A stretch of 64,000 nt of DNA from Sambucus nigra (GCA_949130495.1 OX422211.1:336134504-336198503); one strand, 5' to 3'. Counted from the first letter of the stretch, positions 47,348 to 61,081 are shown. Notes: generated from the letters alone by a model not told the origin. Numbers and translations: made by a program.

Positions 47348-47949
47348 GAAACATTTACATATAAGTACAACTTCTTCTCCAGTATTGGTTGAAACAATAG
47401 TAGTGGAGATCCCAGTGATGTACATACTAAATATGACTATTGATTCTTCAATAGAAAAGATAACCCCTGAATGTGAATTTTGATCTTTGATAGCAAAAAT
47501 AATTCTTGAATGATGATTGGCCAGTGTGCTGACCATTTTATGATCTAGAGCCGAGTCTGATGCTTGGCTGGTGATGTCATCAATTCTTCTTGCAGTCCTT
47601 GGAATTTCTTAAAAACATGAACAATAAGCCCCTAATGATGGAATATGGTGTTTTAATACTTTCCTGGTCTTTAAATAGTGCTAGTGGTTGGAAGTCGACC
47701 CACTGGACTTTGTAGAATATTTCACTAGCGTTCTTGTAATTTTCCTATATTTCTATTTTAAAACAATATTTGCATGTATTCATTACTCAAATGAATGAAA
47801 AGCATTTTATTAACTTATCTTGTCGATCTCTGGATGTGAAAGTCTTCTTTATTTCATTAGTTCCATTGATACACTTGGGCTTTGGCCTAAGTTTAACGTC
47901 AATTAATAACGAGTACATAGATTCCACTAGGACACTCAGATTAAAATCC
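47348..47949. other. Central spacer of palindrome G
   Basis: About 600 bp where the two arms stop matching (approximate limits). Single-copy in the window. It holds a TATA-like TCTTTAAATAG near 47670 and no LTR-like sequence, so neither arm carries a 3' LTR at the centre. Confidence 0.6.
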
Positions 47950-48376
47950 AAGTTTGGCACTAGTTATCCATGTGTCTCCATAGGTTCTAATAATGCACCT
48001 AAAATTTTTGGTTTTCTGCATTAGTTACCAGTGGTGTGACCAGGCGTATGTGGAATATGTGTCCACATTCCATTTTTAGGAATCTTCACAATGTTCTTTC
48101 TTCACATTGCCCAGTAGGATAAACATCTTGTTTTATCCTTATCTTCATTGTAGATAAAATATTATTTTATCTTTGTCTTCATTGACCAAGTTTCTTGAGG
48201 ACTTAATATCCTGCTTTACTTGCGTTTTTGTCTACTGCTGAGGATTATTTCATCCTTTTGGTTCTTTCTGAATGTGAGCTTTCTTCCGGAGAAGTCTTCT
48301 CGACTGCAAGTCTTTATATGTAAATTGGTATCAGGAGCCCCCATTTTTTAAAGAGAAGAGTGAACAATGATAAGAC
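47950..48376 (-). repeat. Element G right arm, distal part
   Basis: Reverse complement of about 46920-47347 at about 90% or more by eye, for example CTGGTCACACCACTGGTAAC shared at 47240 and 48020. Ends at the F insertion (AAGAC at 48372-48376). Confidence 0.8.
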
Positions 48377-51360
48377 TGTAATACCCCGTACTTTTGGCTA
48401 TATTTATTTTTGGGATTAATTAATTAAATGCGTATTAATTGGAAATTAATCCGGGTTATAAATACTAACGAGATGCGAGTTGGTATTTGATTATGCGCAT
48501 ACATGTTTTGATATATGTATTTGGTAATATAAAATTTGTCGTGAGATTGATATACGGCATTTGAGAATTTTGTTGAGACGCGTGTGACCGTCGCGTCATG
48601 GTATATTATTTTAATTATAAAAGTGAATTTAAAATCTATAAACCGTATGGTCGTTTTGAGTGCGCCAACGCGTCCGGAAGGGTCGAGATAGCCAGAAAAC
48701 ACTAGCCGGGGGTATAGTTTGGGTCCCGGGGTATTTTTAGGCTGTACCGGCAATATAAAGGGTATTTTGGTAATTTTACATTTTTAGGAATTAAAAGTGA
48801 CGAAAATTGGGAGTTTTAATCTGATGTGGATTTAACCCACTAAGCCCATTAACCAAACCATATTAACCTAGAAGGCTACGTAGGTTATTAGAAAAGTTTT
48901 CTAAGTTTCCCAAATTAAACCCTAGCCACCTTAAGCCACCATTGGAGAAGAAGCTTGGAGAGAGGGAATTCTGCAGAAAAACTCTATCAAACCATCATCC
49001 GAACTCAGAGACAACCAAGGCAAGCGACTTAATTCCATTTAATTTCAAAGAATGTTCTTTCCATGTTAGAAAAATTCGAATTTTGTGTTTGTTCTTGGTG
49101 AAATATGAAAACCCATGTAGTTTGGAGTTTAGAACTTGAATATTTTGAAGAGAATTGCATGTAGAATGATAGGTAGATGATTATTCTCATGATAATGGTG
49201 ATTAGAAGAAATTAAAACGGATTAAATTCTGGGATTTGATGATGATATAAATCTAGGGTTCATGTTCTTGATAAAATTGGGGAAAAGTATAAAATCTTGT
49301 GATTTAATGATGTTTAGGATGCATTAATGCCTTAAAAGATGTTAGTTTATGATCTAAGCATGTTTTAGTATGATTAGAGGACTTAAAACATTGTTAGAAC
49401 GAACTTTGGAGAAGACTTGAGGTGTTAAAAATGGTGAGAAACGTAACTAAGAAAATCTGGGACGAAACTGGCAGGTCGTTAGAAGCCCCTACCCAGGTCG
49501 TTCGAACGAACTCGTTCGAACGAGCTTCTAACAAAATGACCAGTCGTTCTAACGAAAGGGAGCCTCGTTCGATAACTTCGTTCGAACGAGATCTCGTTAG
49601 AAGGGACAGTTCGTTCGAACGAACTGGATCTCGTTCGAACAGCCTCGTTCGAACGAGACTTCTAACGAGTTGACAGAGGGATCTCGTTCGAACAGTCTCG
49701 TTCGAACGAGACTTCTAATGAGTTGACAGTTTGGTCCTTTTTGGACTGTTTTGATTTTTGGAGTCCCGTAAACTTGTTCGAGGATATAGATAACCTTCCT
49801 TTGATGATGTAATGATAGATTTGGGACTTTTGGGTTATTACGAGGAGTAAATTTATATACGAGAGATTTAATTCAATGAACCATTTGGGTTGAGACGTGA
49901 GTGTCTACTACGACGTGAGAATAGATTATGGCACGTATGATGATAAACCGGAATAATATAAGTGTAGATATTATAAGTTAGTACGAGAAAGCGATATGTA
50001 CTACGATTAAACCACGGGATTACTAAGATGTGTGTTTACTTAGTATTGGTATATGAATTGTGTATATGACATACCTACCATACTTGCTATCACGGGAGGT
50101 TTGCGTTCGCTTAGGTCCCTCTAATCCTTGTGTTGCCCGGATTTAGACTGGTTACCTTGATGAACATAGGTCATAGAAAGACTTATTGGGATATTAATAA
50201 GTCCGCTGATCGTAGGAGCGTAGGTATGTGCGTGACCTATGTGATGTGACTGTGTTCACCTCCATTGTTTGTGATGTTGTTATCTGTGAACTATTCCTGA
50301 GAGATTCGGAATATGTAATCCTTATGTACGTGATCTACCGGGATGGATAACAGAGTATGTGTGCACCGCAGCTTAGTTCTCGGGGTGCTTATATTGTATA
50401 TTTATGATGTGAATAATATACACTTTATTAATGGGAACCTTCACGTTAATGTTGTGAATATAATTACGGTATTGCTTCGAGAAACATAGCGAGTTAACTG
50501 ATAGTGATATTTATATGGCATATTGAGCATCTAATTTTACGTTAAACCCTACTTAATTACGAGCGTTATATTGTTAATAGAACCGAGTAATATGGGTAGG
50601 ACCTATGATAGTCTAGCTAGAGATGATGTCACTTAGCTAGTGGGTTGTGTCGTTATAGATGGGTACTTCCGTTAGGAGTGCACAGTTAGACGAGAGGTGA
50701 GAATATCATGTGAGTGCACGTCCTAACATGTACTTTGCATTTAATGTTTTAAATGTTTTTAAAGCACTTGCAGGTTTTTAAAATATAACTCCACATTCGG
50801 GCTCTGACCCGTTTGCTTTTCAAATTTATTTTTCTTTGTTAAACCATTTTAGGTGCCCAGCCACAAGGACACCATGCATAGGATATTCATTCAGGTGACG
50901 AGCTGTAGCTGCTTGTGGAAGCTACAGGGATTTGCTTGTAGACGCCTCTATCACTTGGATTCCAGATTCATTATTTATCAGTTGTAGGGCATGTTGCCCA
51001 TTTCTATTAGAGTTACATTTCCATTTCAGTTTCAGACTTTGGCATGTACTGTTTTAGTATTCAGTTTACTTTTCAGTTGTGGGATTTGTAGTGAGGAGTT
51101 TTTCCTCCAGACTTTATTTACGCTATGTGATGGTCTTTCTTTTTACTTCAGTATGGTGAATGGTGTTATTATTCTTTATTACACTTGTTGCATGTTAATC
51201 AGACTTTAATTAAAATTTGGCACTTACTTTTTAAATACTAGGTGGTTAGTAATCATTAAAATATTTTCGACAGTGATGCTATTAACTGGGCCAACTTGGC
51301 ATTTTGAATTAATTTAATAAAGGAGTAGCTACCCGGTATTTAATTAGTCGGGGTGTCACA
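48377..51360 (+). repeat. Element F 5' LTR
   Basis: 2984 bp. Palindrome cluster at 49498-49721. CAATATAAAGGG at 48752-48763 is a possible TATA region, but the transcription start cannot be fixed. Block 50180-50400 shares AAGTCCGCTGA and GCACCGCAGC with D's LTR. Confidence 0.96.
49498..49721. repeat. TCGTTCGAACGA palindrome cluster, 5' LTR of F
   Basis: Six copies of TTCGAACGA inside palindromes such as CTCGTTCGAACGAG, plus two half-palindromes, within 224 bp, interspersed with CTTCTAACGAG. The tail contains a ~50-bp direct duplication ending GAGTTGACAG. Repeated in the 3' LTR at 57341-57565. Confidence 0.93.
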
Positions 51361-51362
51361 GG

Positions 51363-51374
51363 TGATATCAGAGC
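51363..51374 (+). promoter_or_regulatory. Element F primer-binding site (one mutation)
   Basis: TGATATCAGAGC, two bases after the LTR; differs from TGGTATCAGAGC by one G-to-A change. Confidence 0.92.
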
Positions 51375-51543
51375 ATCAGGTTCTAGTGTCCTTTAGGATC
51401 TGACGGCTTATTTTGTTTCCGCTACGTTTCTTTGATATAGAGCCCTATATTTTAGGACTGTTGTACTCTTTTTATGTATGCTTCGTTCTTCAGCTATCTC
51501 AAGTTTATAAACAGCGAACTTATAAACTTTGTTCTTATTTCAG

Positions 51544-54500
51544 ATGCCTCCACGACGTGCACGACGAGTTCCCAGGGATGCAACGCCCGAACCCCAGCCT
51601 GCTCCAGTTCAGGGTATGATGAACGCCGCTGAGGTTGCAGCTATAGTAGCTCAAGCGGTAAACGCCGCCATTGCCGTTGTTCAGCAGGCACCACCTCAGG
51701 CGCCGGTTTCCACGCCAGTACAGGATAATGCATTCCCGTCTGCTTGGGAGCGTGTACGTGATGCTTTTCAGAAAGCGCATCCGCCAGAGTTTGCAGGTAG
51801 CTCAGATGTGGTAGTCTCGAGCCAATGGAGGAAGGATATGCAGAGGCACTTAAGGATGTATGAGTGCACGGATGTTCAGAAGCAGGTGCTAGCTACGTTC
51901 AAGCTAGTTGGATCTGCGCTACAGTGGTGGGAGTCTATTACCACCATGGAGGAGAGGGATACTCTCACGATTCAGGAGTTCTGGTTGCGGTTCGACCGCA
52001 AGTACTTTCCGTCAGCTGTTCATACAGAAATGAGGAGGAGATTGATGAGTTGGAAGCAGGAGGGCGAGACTGTGGCCGAGTATGAGGCCGAGTTCACGAA
52101 TCTGTTGAACATCGTTCCAGACGAGATACCAACAGAGAAGAAGAAAATTGAGAAGTTCACGGACGGGTTGACTTGGAGAATCCGTCAGCATCTGCTAGGG
52201 AACCTATCGTTGGCCACTTATTCTGATGTGGTTAACGCTGCATTGTTACACTGCCAGGACCACCGTTTTCATATGACCGAGGGCAAGAGGTCGGGGGAGT
52301 CTAGCCATCAGGGCAGGACTGGAGGACATGGTGCCAGCGGGGCACAATCTGGTCAGGGGCAGAGACAGAATGAGCAGGGCTCCCAGCAGGGGGATAATAA
52401 GAGGTTCCGGTCGGGGAACTACAGACAGGGACAGGGAGGTTTCCGTCAGGGACATCAGGGTCCAAACGGCCATCAGGGCCAACAGGGGCAGAATGGGCAG
52501 CAGTTTCACTAGGGCCAGCAGGGCCAAGGGAGGAATGGTAACGGCCACCAGGGCCGGGGACAGCAGGGACAGAGAGGAGGGAACTTCCCAGGGAAGTGCT
52601 TTGTTTGTGGCAAGACTGGCCATAAGCGACAGGATTGTCCTGATAGGGGCAGGGCCCCACAGCAGCAGCAGTAGGGTGCTCGCCAGGAGCCACAGAGGCC
52701 TATGTTTCCCGCCGCTCTTCCCGCACCGCCACAGATGGCAGCATTGCTACCCATTCCAGCAGTCCCAGCTCAGCAGGGGCAGCTACAGTATGGACGTGTC
52801 TACAACGTCCACCAGGCTGCAGTTCCACAGGCACCGCCCGTGATTGAGGGTACGTTTCCTATCCATGTCACTATGGGTCGGGTGTTATTTGATACGGGTG
52901 CTACACACTGTTTTATAGCTACACACTTCGCGAAAGCTTTAGGATTATTAGCCACGGCAGAGAGCACAGTGACGTATGTCGACTCACCATTGTGGAGTGG
53001 GTCACTTATTTTCTTTATATGCCGGGGAGTGGGGGTAGAGATTGGTGGTTTGGTATTACCTACAGACATGTTAGTGTTAGACATGCATGTTCACGATGTG
53101 ATTATCGGTATGGATTGGCTTGTAGCTTATAGGGCCATGATTGATTGCTTCAGCGGGAGCATTGTTTTTGCCATTCCGGGGCAAGAGATGTTTGTAGTGG
53201 CGATGCCTCGCCTAGAGGGAGGATCGACCGCTCATCTGTATTACATTGAGGAGGATACCTCTAAGGAGGTAGTGATTCCTTTAGATTCTATCCCAGTAGT
53301 CAGGGAGTATTCAGATGTGTTTCAGGAGATACCAGGCTTACCCCCCAGTCGAGAGATAGACTTTGTTATAGATTTACTACCGAGTACGAGACCTATAGCA
53401 CGCGCACCGTACCGTATGGTTCCAGCTGAGATGAGGGAGTTACGGGATCAAATAGAGCAGCTGTTAGGTCAGGGCTTTATTCGCAGGAGTACCTCACCTT
53501 GGGGCGCTCCAGTTCTGTTTGTGAAGAAGAGGGACGGTTCACTGAGATTGTGTGTGGACTACCGAGAGTTGAATAAGGTCACGATACGGAATAAGTATCC
53601 GTTGCCTCGAATCGATGACTTATTCGACCAGTTGAGAGGAGCTTCTTTCTTCTCAAAGATTGACTTGAGATCGGGATACCATCACTTGCGTATCAGGGAG
53701 GAGGATGTCTCGAAGACTGCGTTCTTGTCGAGATATGATTCTTACGAGTTTCGAGTTATGCCTTTCGGTTTGACCAACGCTCCAGCAGTGTTTATGGACT
53801 TGATGAACAGAGTGTTCAGGGATTTCCTAGACCAGTTTGTCATTGTCTTCATTGATGATATTCTGGTTTACTCCCAGACAGAGGAGGAGCACGCCGAGCA
53901 TTTGAGGCAGGTTTTGCAGACACTTTGTCAGAACGAGTTGTATGCAAAATATGAGAAGTGCGGGTTTTGGCTGAAGGAAGTCCAGTTTTTGGGGCATATC
54001 ATTTCCGACCGGGGAATATCTGTTAATCCGGGGAAAGTACCAGCGGTGAGGGAGTGGGGACAGCCCACGACACCGACTGAGATTCGTAGTTTCTTGGGAC
54101 TAGCAGGATACTACAGGAGGTTTATTCGGGGCTTCTCAGAGATAGCAGGTCCTTTGACACATTTGACTCGTAAGGGTGTGCCATACATCTGGAGTGATGC
54201 CTGTTAGTTGGCATTCGATGAATTGAAGGACAAATTGACCTCAGCACCTGTGTTAGCATTGCCGAGACCGGGAGTTGAGTATTTGGTTTACACCGATGCG
54301 TCTTTGCAAGGACTGGGAGGTGTATTACAGCAGGAGAGACAGGCCATAGCTTATGCTTCCCGTAAGCTTAAGCCTCATGAGAAGAATTACCCCACGCATG
54401 ATTTGGAGTTGGCGGCAGTGGTATTTGCCCTACGGATTTGGAGACACTATCTTTTGGGGGAGAAGTTCCAACTGTTCACGGACCACAAGTCCCTACAGTA

Positions 54501-56178
54501 CCTGTTCACGCAGAAGGAATTGAATATGCGACAGCGTAGGTGGCTTGAGTTTGTGAAGGACTACCAGTTCGACATCCAGTATCACCCAGGTAAGGCTAAC
54601 GTGGTAGCAGACGCGTTGAGCCGTAGGCCAGCAGACGAGGTAGCAGAGGTGTGGAAGGCTAAGTGGAAGGAATTGGGACACCAGGATGCAGTGGCCCGAT
54701 CTTTCATGTCTGTGATGACCGTTACCCCGCAGATTGTCACGAAGGTAGTACGGGCACAGGCCAATGACTCGTTCTGTCAGGAGCAGATAGTTCGGTTACT
54801 GGCAGAGGGAGCCGAGTCCTATACCGTTAGCTCAGACGGGGGATTGCGCTTCAATGGGAGATTGGTAGTTCCAGAAGGGGAGGAATTGCGACACGACGTG
54901 ATGGCAGAGTCGCACGGCTCACGGTTCGCGGTACATCCCGGAGGGGACAAAATGTACCAAGACATGAGACGCCAGTATTGGTGGAGCGGTATGAAGAAAG
55001 ATATCGCTGAGTTTGTTTCGAAATGCGCCACTTGTCAGCTTGTAAAAGTGGATCATCAGAGACCGGAAGGATTGCTACAACCATTGGAGGTTCCGGTGTG
55101 GATGTGGGAGAGCATATCCATTGACTTTATCACGGGGTTGCCTACGTCACAGAGGGGTCATGACTCCGTTTGGGTAATTGTGGACAGGTTGTCCAAGGTC
55201 CCTCACTTTTTACCCGTGAGGACTGACTACACTGCGGGACAGTATGCCCAGCTCTTCATTTCAGAGATTGTGAGACTTCACGGTGTGCCCCTAAATATCG
55301 TGTCTGACAGAGACAAGATATTTGTTTCGAGGTTTTGGGAGAGTTTCCAGGAGGCCATGGGCATGGAATTGCGGTTGAGTACGGATTATCATCCGCAGAC
55401 TGATGGGCAGACTGAGCGCACAAACCAGATGTTGGAGGACATGCTACGCATGTGCATTATTGACTCTGGGGGTGGATGGGAGCAGTACCTTCCACTGGTG
55501 GAGTTTTCTTACAACAACTCCTATCAGTTCAGTATTGGCATGGCTCCGTTTGAGGCGTTGTACGGTAGGCCTTGTCGTTCCCCAGCATGTTAGTTAGAGG
55601 TGGGGGACAACAAACTGCTTGGGCCGGAAGTGATTCAGGATACTTCGGCAAGGATTGAGTTGATTCGGAGTCGCATTCGGGTAGCTCAAGACAGGCAGAA
55701 GAGTTATGCTGATGCGAAGAGATTCTTCAGGGAGTTCCAAGTAGGGGACCAGGTTTTGCTCAGGGTATCTCCTATGAAGGGGATAATGCGTTTCTGGAAG
55801 AAGGGGAAGTTGGCACCAAGGTATGTGGGGCCGTTTCCTATTATTGAGCGGATCGGACCGGTTGCTTATAGACTTGGGTTATCGGAGTATTTGCATCGGA
55901 TTCACGATGTGTTCCATATTTCCTCGCTGAGGAAATACCTTAGAGATAATTTGGCTCATTCTCACATTGCTGTGGAGGACATCGATCTCCAGCCTGATAG
56001 CTCCTACGAGGAGGGGCCTATTGCTATTTTGGACCGAAGCTAGAGGAAACTGCGGTAAAAGATAGTTCCGTTAGTGCGTGTTTAGTGGCGACATCACAAT
56101 GTCGAGGAGTCCACATGGGAGCGCGATGATGAGATGCACGAACGTTATCCAGAGTCGTTTTTAGCAGGTACTTTCTAG
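51544..56178 (+). pseudogene. gag-pol: Element F gag-pol polyprotein with seven nonsense codons
   Basis: One frame of 1545 codons without a frameshift. Start chosen at MPPRRARR (51544), as D's gag starts similarly close to the PBS. Gag core with ALQWWES (~126); Gln/Gly-rich linker; CCHC knuckle CFVCGKTGHKRQDC (~352); protease DTGA (~450); RT with VDYRELN and FIDD (~771); RNase H YTDAS (~918) and NVVADALSRR; integrase CATC zinc finger (~1161) and DD35E residues at ~1194, 1255 and 1291; chromodomain from ~1488 (EEGPIAILDRS … ESTWERDD). The chromodomain is expected to steer insertion to heterochromatin. Stops: TAG 52510, 52672, 54205, 55591, 56041, 56083 and TAA 56056; the true stop is TAG 56176. 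Confidence 0.96.
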
Positions 56179-56208
56179 TTTCGAATTTCGAGATGAAATT
56201 CAGTTATT

Positions 56209-56220
56209 AGGGGGGAAGTA
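56209..56220 (+). promoter_or_regulatory. Element F polypurine tract
   Basis: AGGGGGGAAGTA directly before the 3' LTR, 30 bp after the gag-pol stop. Confidence 0.93.
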
Positions 56221-59202
56221 TGTAACACCCCGTACTTTTGGCTATATTTATTTTTGGGATTAATTAATTAAATGCGTATTAATTGAAAATTAATCCGGGT
56301 TATAAATACTAACGATATGCGAGTTGGTATTTGATTATGCGCATACATGTTTTGATATATGTATTTGGTATTATAAAATTTGTCGTGAGATTGATATACG
56401 GCATTTGAGAATTTTGTTGAGACGCGTGTGACCGCCGCGTCATGGTATATTATTTTAATTATAAAAGTGAATTTAAAATTTATAAACCTTATGGTCGTTT
56501 TGAGTGCGCCAACGCGTCCGGAAGGGTCGAGATAGTCAGAAAACACTAGCCGGGAGTATAGTTTGGGTCCCGGGGTATTTTTAGGCCGTACCGGCAATAT
56601 AAAGGGTATTTTGGTAATTTTACATTTTTAGGAATTAAAAGTGACGAAATTGGGAGTTTTAATCTGATGTGGATTTAACCCACTAATCCCATTAACCAAA
56701 TAATATTAACCTAGAAGGCTACGTAGGTTATTAGAAGAGTTTTCTAAGTTTCCCAAATCAAACCCTAGCCACCTTAAGCCACCATTGGAGAAGAAGCTTG
56801 GAGAGAGGGAATTCTGCAGAAAAACTCTATCAAACCATCATCCGAACTCAGAGACAACCAAGGCAAGCGACTTAATTCCATTTAATTTCAAAGAATGTTC
56901 TTTCCATGTTAGAAAAATTCGAATTTTGTGTTTGTTCTTGGTGAAATATGAAAACCCATGTAGTTTGGAGTTTAGAACTTGAATATTTTGAAGAGAATTG
57001 CATGTAGAATGATAGGTAGATGATTATTCTCATGATAATGGTGATTAGAAGAAATTAAAACGGATTAAATTCTGGGATTTGATGATGATATAAATCTAGG
57101 GTTCATGTTCTTGATAAAATTGGGGAAAAGTATAAATCTTGTGATTTAATGATGTTTAGGATGCATTAATGCCTTAAAAGATGTTAGTTTATGACCTAAG
57201 CATGTTTTAGTATGATTAGAGGACTTAAAACATTGTTAGAACGAACTTTGGAGAAGACTTGAGGTGTTAAAAATGGTGAGAAACGTAACTAAGAAAATCT
57301 GGGACGAAACTGGCAGGTCGTTAGAAGCCCCTACCCAGGTCGTTCGAACGAACTCGTTCGAACGAGCTTCTAACGAAATGACCAGTCGTTCTAACGAAAG
57401 GGAGCCTCGTTCGATAACTTCGTTCGAACGAGATCTCGTTAGAAGGGACAGTTCGTTCGAACGAACTGGATCTCGTTTGAACAGCCTCGTTCGAACGAGA
57501 CTTCTAACGAGTTGACAGAGGGATCTCGTTCGAACAGTCTCGTTCGAACGAGACTTCTAACGAGTTGACAGTTTGGTCCTTTTTGGACTGTTTTGATTTT
57601 TGGAGTCCCGTAAACTTGTTCGAGGATATAGATAACCTTCCTTTGATGATGTAATGATAGATTTGGGACTTTTGGGTTATTACGAGGAGTAAATTTATAT
57701 ACGAGAGATTTAATTCAATGAACCATTTGGGTTGAGACGTGAGTGTCTACTACGACGTGAGAATAGATTATGGCACGTATGATGATAAACCGGAATAATA
57801 TAAGTGTAGATATTATAAGTTAGTACGAGAAAGCGATATGTACTACGATTAAACTACGGGATTACTAAGATGTGTGTTTACTTAGTATTGGTATATGAAT
57901 TGTGTGTATGACATACCTACCATACTTGCTATCACGGGAGGTTTGCGTTCGCTTAGGGCCCTCTAATCCTTGTGTTGCCCGGATTTAGACTGGTTACCTT
58001 GATGAACATAGGTCATAGAAAGACTTATTGGGATATTAATAAGTCCGCTGATCGTAGGAGCGTAGGTATGTGCGTGACCTATGTGATGTGACTGTGTTCG
58101 CCTCCATTGTTTGTGATGTTGTTATCTGTGAACTATTCCTGAGAGATTCAGAATATGTAATCCTTATGTACGTGATCTACCGGGATGGATAGCAGAGTAT
58201 GTGTGCACCGCAGCTTAGTTCTCGGGGTGCTTATATTGTATATTTATGATGTGAATAATATACACTTTATTAATGGGAACCTTCACGTTAATGTTGTGAA
58301 TATAATTACGGTATTGCTTCGAGAAACATAGCGAGTTAACTGATAGTGATATTTATATGGTATATTGAGCATCTGAGTTTACGTTAAACCCTACTTAATT
58401 ACGAGCGTTATAATGTTAATAGAACCGAGTAATATGGGTAGGACCTATGATAGTCTAGCTAGAGATGATGTCACTTAGCTAGTGGGTTGTGTCGTTATAG
58501 ATGGGTACTTCCATTAGGAGTGCACAGTTAGACGAGAGGTGAGAATATCATGTGAGTGCACGTCCTAACATGTACTTTGCATTTAATGTTTTAAATGTTT
58601 TTAAAGCACTTGCAGGTTTTTAAAATATAACTCCACATTCGGGCTCTGACCCGTTTGCTTTTCAAATCTATTTTTCTTTGTAAAACCATTTTAGGTGCCC
58701 AGCCACAAGGACACCATGCATAGGATATTCATTCAGGTGACGAGCTGTAGCTGCTTGTGGAAGCTACAGGGATTTGCTTGTAGACGCCTCTATCACTTGG
58801 ATTCCAGATTCATTATTTATCAGTTGTAGGGCATGTTGCCCATTTCTATTAGAGTTACATTTCCATTTCAGTTTCAGACTTTGGCATGTACTGTTTTAGT
58901 ATTCAGTTTACTTTTCAGTTGTGGGATTTGTAGTGAGGAGTTTTTTCTCCAGACTTTATTTACGCTATGTGATGGTCTTTCTTTTTACTTCAGTATGGTG
59001 AATGGTGTTATTATTCTTTATTACACTTGTTGCATGCTAATCAGACTTTAATTAAAATTTGGCACTTACTTTTTAAATACTAGGTGGTTAGTAATCATTA
59101 AAATGTTTTCAACAGTGATGCTATTAACTGGGCCAACTTGGCATTTTGAATTAATTTAATAAAGGAGTAGCTACCCGGTATTTAATTAGTCAGGGTGTCA
59201 CA
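56221..59202 (+). repeat. Element F 3' LTR
   Basis: 2982 bp; starts TGTAACACCCCG and ends GTGTCACA. Palindrome cluster at 57341-57565. Followed by AAGAC. Confidence 0.96.
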
Positions 59203-59207
59203 AAGAC

Positions 59208-61081
59208 TATTCGATAATAATAATGCCCGAATCGAGACTTTGTTGCAGCGTAATGTACATTATGTTGATCATGTGATAAGATCAAATAATAAGCATGCCT
59301 GAGCTTGTAAATATAATGTTGGATGAACAAGAGGTTTATAATGCCCAAAAATTTGTCGAGGCTATATAAATTGCTTTGAATATTCATGCAAGTGAGAAAT
59401 CCGTATAAATAATAAGAGGCCGATCATATGCCGGGGCAAAATGAGAAGTCCAGATAAATAGTGAAAGCCCCGACTAGGAATAGGTCTTGAACTTTAAATA
59501 ATGAATAATGGGACTAAATGATCCTGTATTGTTAGAGAAATATAAATTTCCATACCATTCAATAAGGCTGAACATCAATGATAATTGTCGATTATTAATC
59601 AACCATGCCGACCATTTTTCGGGACTAAACATAGATAAGAATTATCCCTAGAAACGGTTCGTTGGGGATAAAATATAATAGATGTGGCAAATCTCTTCGG
59701 GGTTGAATATATATCACATAAAATATTTTACCGAGCTGAATATAAAATATGCATAACCATCTGAGTGAATGATTCATGCTTGAGCATACACGTCGGAGCA
59801 TTAGGAAAATCAATATAATGCATGGCTGATAGGTCAAGGAAAAATTGTATAGGTCCGAGCATTAATAATATTTCTAAGAACATAGGATTGTTGTTGAGCG
59901 TTCATCATGACTGAATCTTGTTCCTGTGAAATTTAATAAGTTGCCCAAACATCTGTAGAGGCTAAATCAAATAAATGTCACGAGAATAATTTATTCAGCT
60001 AAATAATATATGATGTATATCTGCTCTAACATCGATCAATAAAAAATTGATGCCAGTAATATATGCTCACCAGATATGTCTTTTTCCAACCAGAGGTCGA
60101 CACGTAGATAGGTGGTCAAGTATGTATGATACTTGTTGTAGATCAAAATAGGAGGTAAAGAATCCCTCAACATGTATAATACATGTTGTTGACCAACAAA
60201 TAGATGCTTCAATCAGTAATGACACTCGGCTTTCGCACCAAAACCTATGTCTCCGACCAATAACAACAACACCAGTAGTCAACCAATAACAGGTGGGTTG
60301 GAGGCCTCATGATGTTTCGGTAAGTTGTAACCGATTTGGATGCCGACTATAGTTCACCATATCCAGAACCTGCAACATGAAGTCAATCAATTGGGTTTGG
60401 CAAACTGTGCCCTGATTTAGAAATTGACTTCCCAGCAACTGATTCTTCAAAAGAATCATATAGATTATTTTTTCCTTGATTTGGATGTGACCTTTACAGT
60501 TATCAGGACGATTACAACTTATTACACATTATCTAATTCTCGAGTTAAACAATTTCTTGTGATAATCAGAAGGGAGAGAAAGTTGTGTACTTTTATCCAA
60601 TTGCAGAGAGATTAAGTATTATCAGAAATTCATCTCAAAATTAACAATAAAAATTATAATAAATTGATACGGTTATGCAGATTCATAGATGGACAAAATT
60701 GATTATATAGTTCATCAAAACAATTGAATGAAATGATATGGTTAACATTTGTGCAAAGTAAATAATTTTTCTTGAAGAGAGAGAAAATGGATTTGTATCT
60801 CCAATTTTAGATTAACGAGGGAATAATAAAGAAAATTATTGTAATTGTAGAATTTTGATAATCTGAAAGTGAAGATCTACGATTGCCCAATTCATTCAAA
60901 ATAACAGTATTCGACTTCTAAAAATATACACAGTTTGTGAATGGCGATACACAAGATTCATGAATGACTAAAAAAAATTGTGTATCAAATGTAAAGGCTC
61001 ATATAAGAAGATGAAAAGACTTAGCTTTTGATGATGATATTCGTCTCTTCTAAAGAGAAGGAAATAATTCTTGTGTCGAAT
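59208..61081 (-). repeat. Element G right arm, main part
   Basis: Inverted copy of the left arm's leader and distal part, without the E insertion and without the ~690-bp and ~230-bp segments noted in the left arm. The E target site is intact near 60010-60030. No coding motif; ORFs here are short and differ between arms. Confidence 0.8.

Larger units (their letters stand above)
48377..59202 (+). mobile_element. Element F, nearly complete Tekay/Del chromovirus
   Basis: 10,826 bp between AAGAC duplications (48372-48376 and 59203-59207). LTRs of 2984 and 2982 bp differ at about 37 positions plus two 1-bp indels by hand count (about 1.2%). PBS, one gag-pol frame, PPT and LTR ends TGTAAYACC…GTGTCACA are all present. 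It sits in the right arm of G; the left arm at 46884-46935 is the empty site. The youngest autonomous-type element here, inactivated only by nonsense codons. Order gag-PR-RT-RH-INT-chromodomain. Confidence 0.97.

Noticed and set aside
49422..49673. 83-residue Arg/Ser-rich ORF, repeated at 57264-57515
   Set aside because: It is a reading of the TCGTTCGAACGA palindrome cluster in the F LTRs; present twice only because the LTRs are duplicated.
52246..52754. Overlapping antisense and +2 frame ORFs in F gag
   Set aside because: Shadows of the Gln/Gly-rich gag linker, a low-complexity stretch that lacks stops in several frames.
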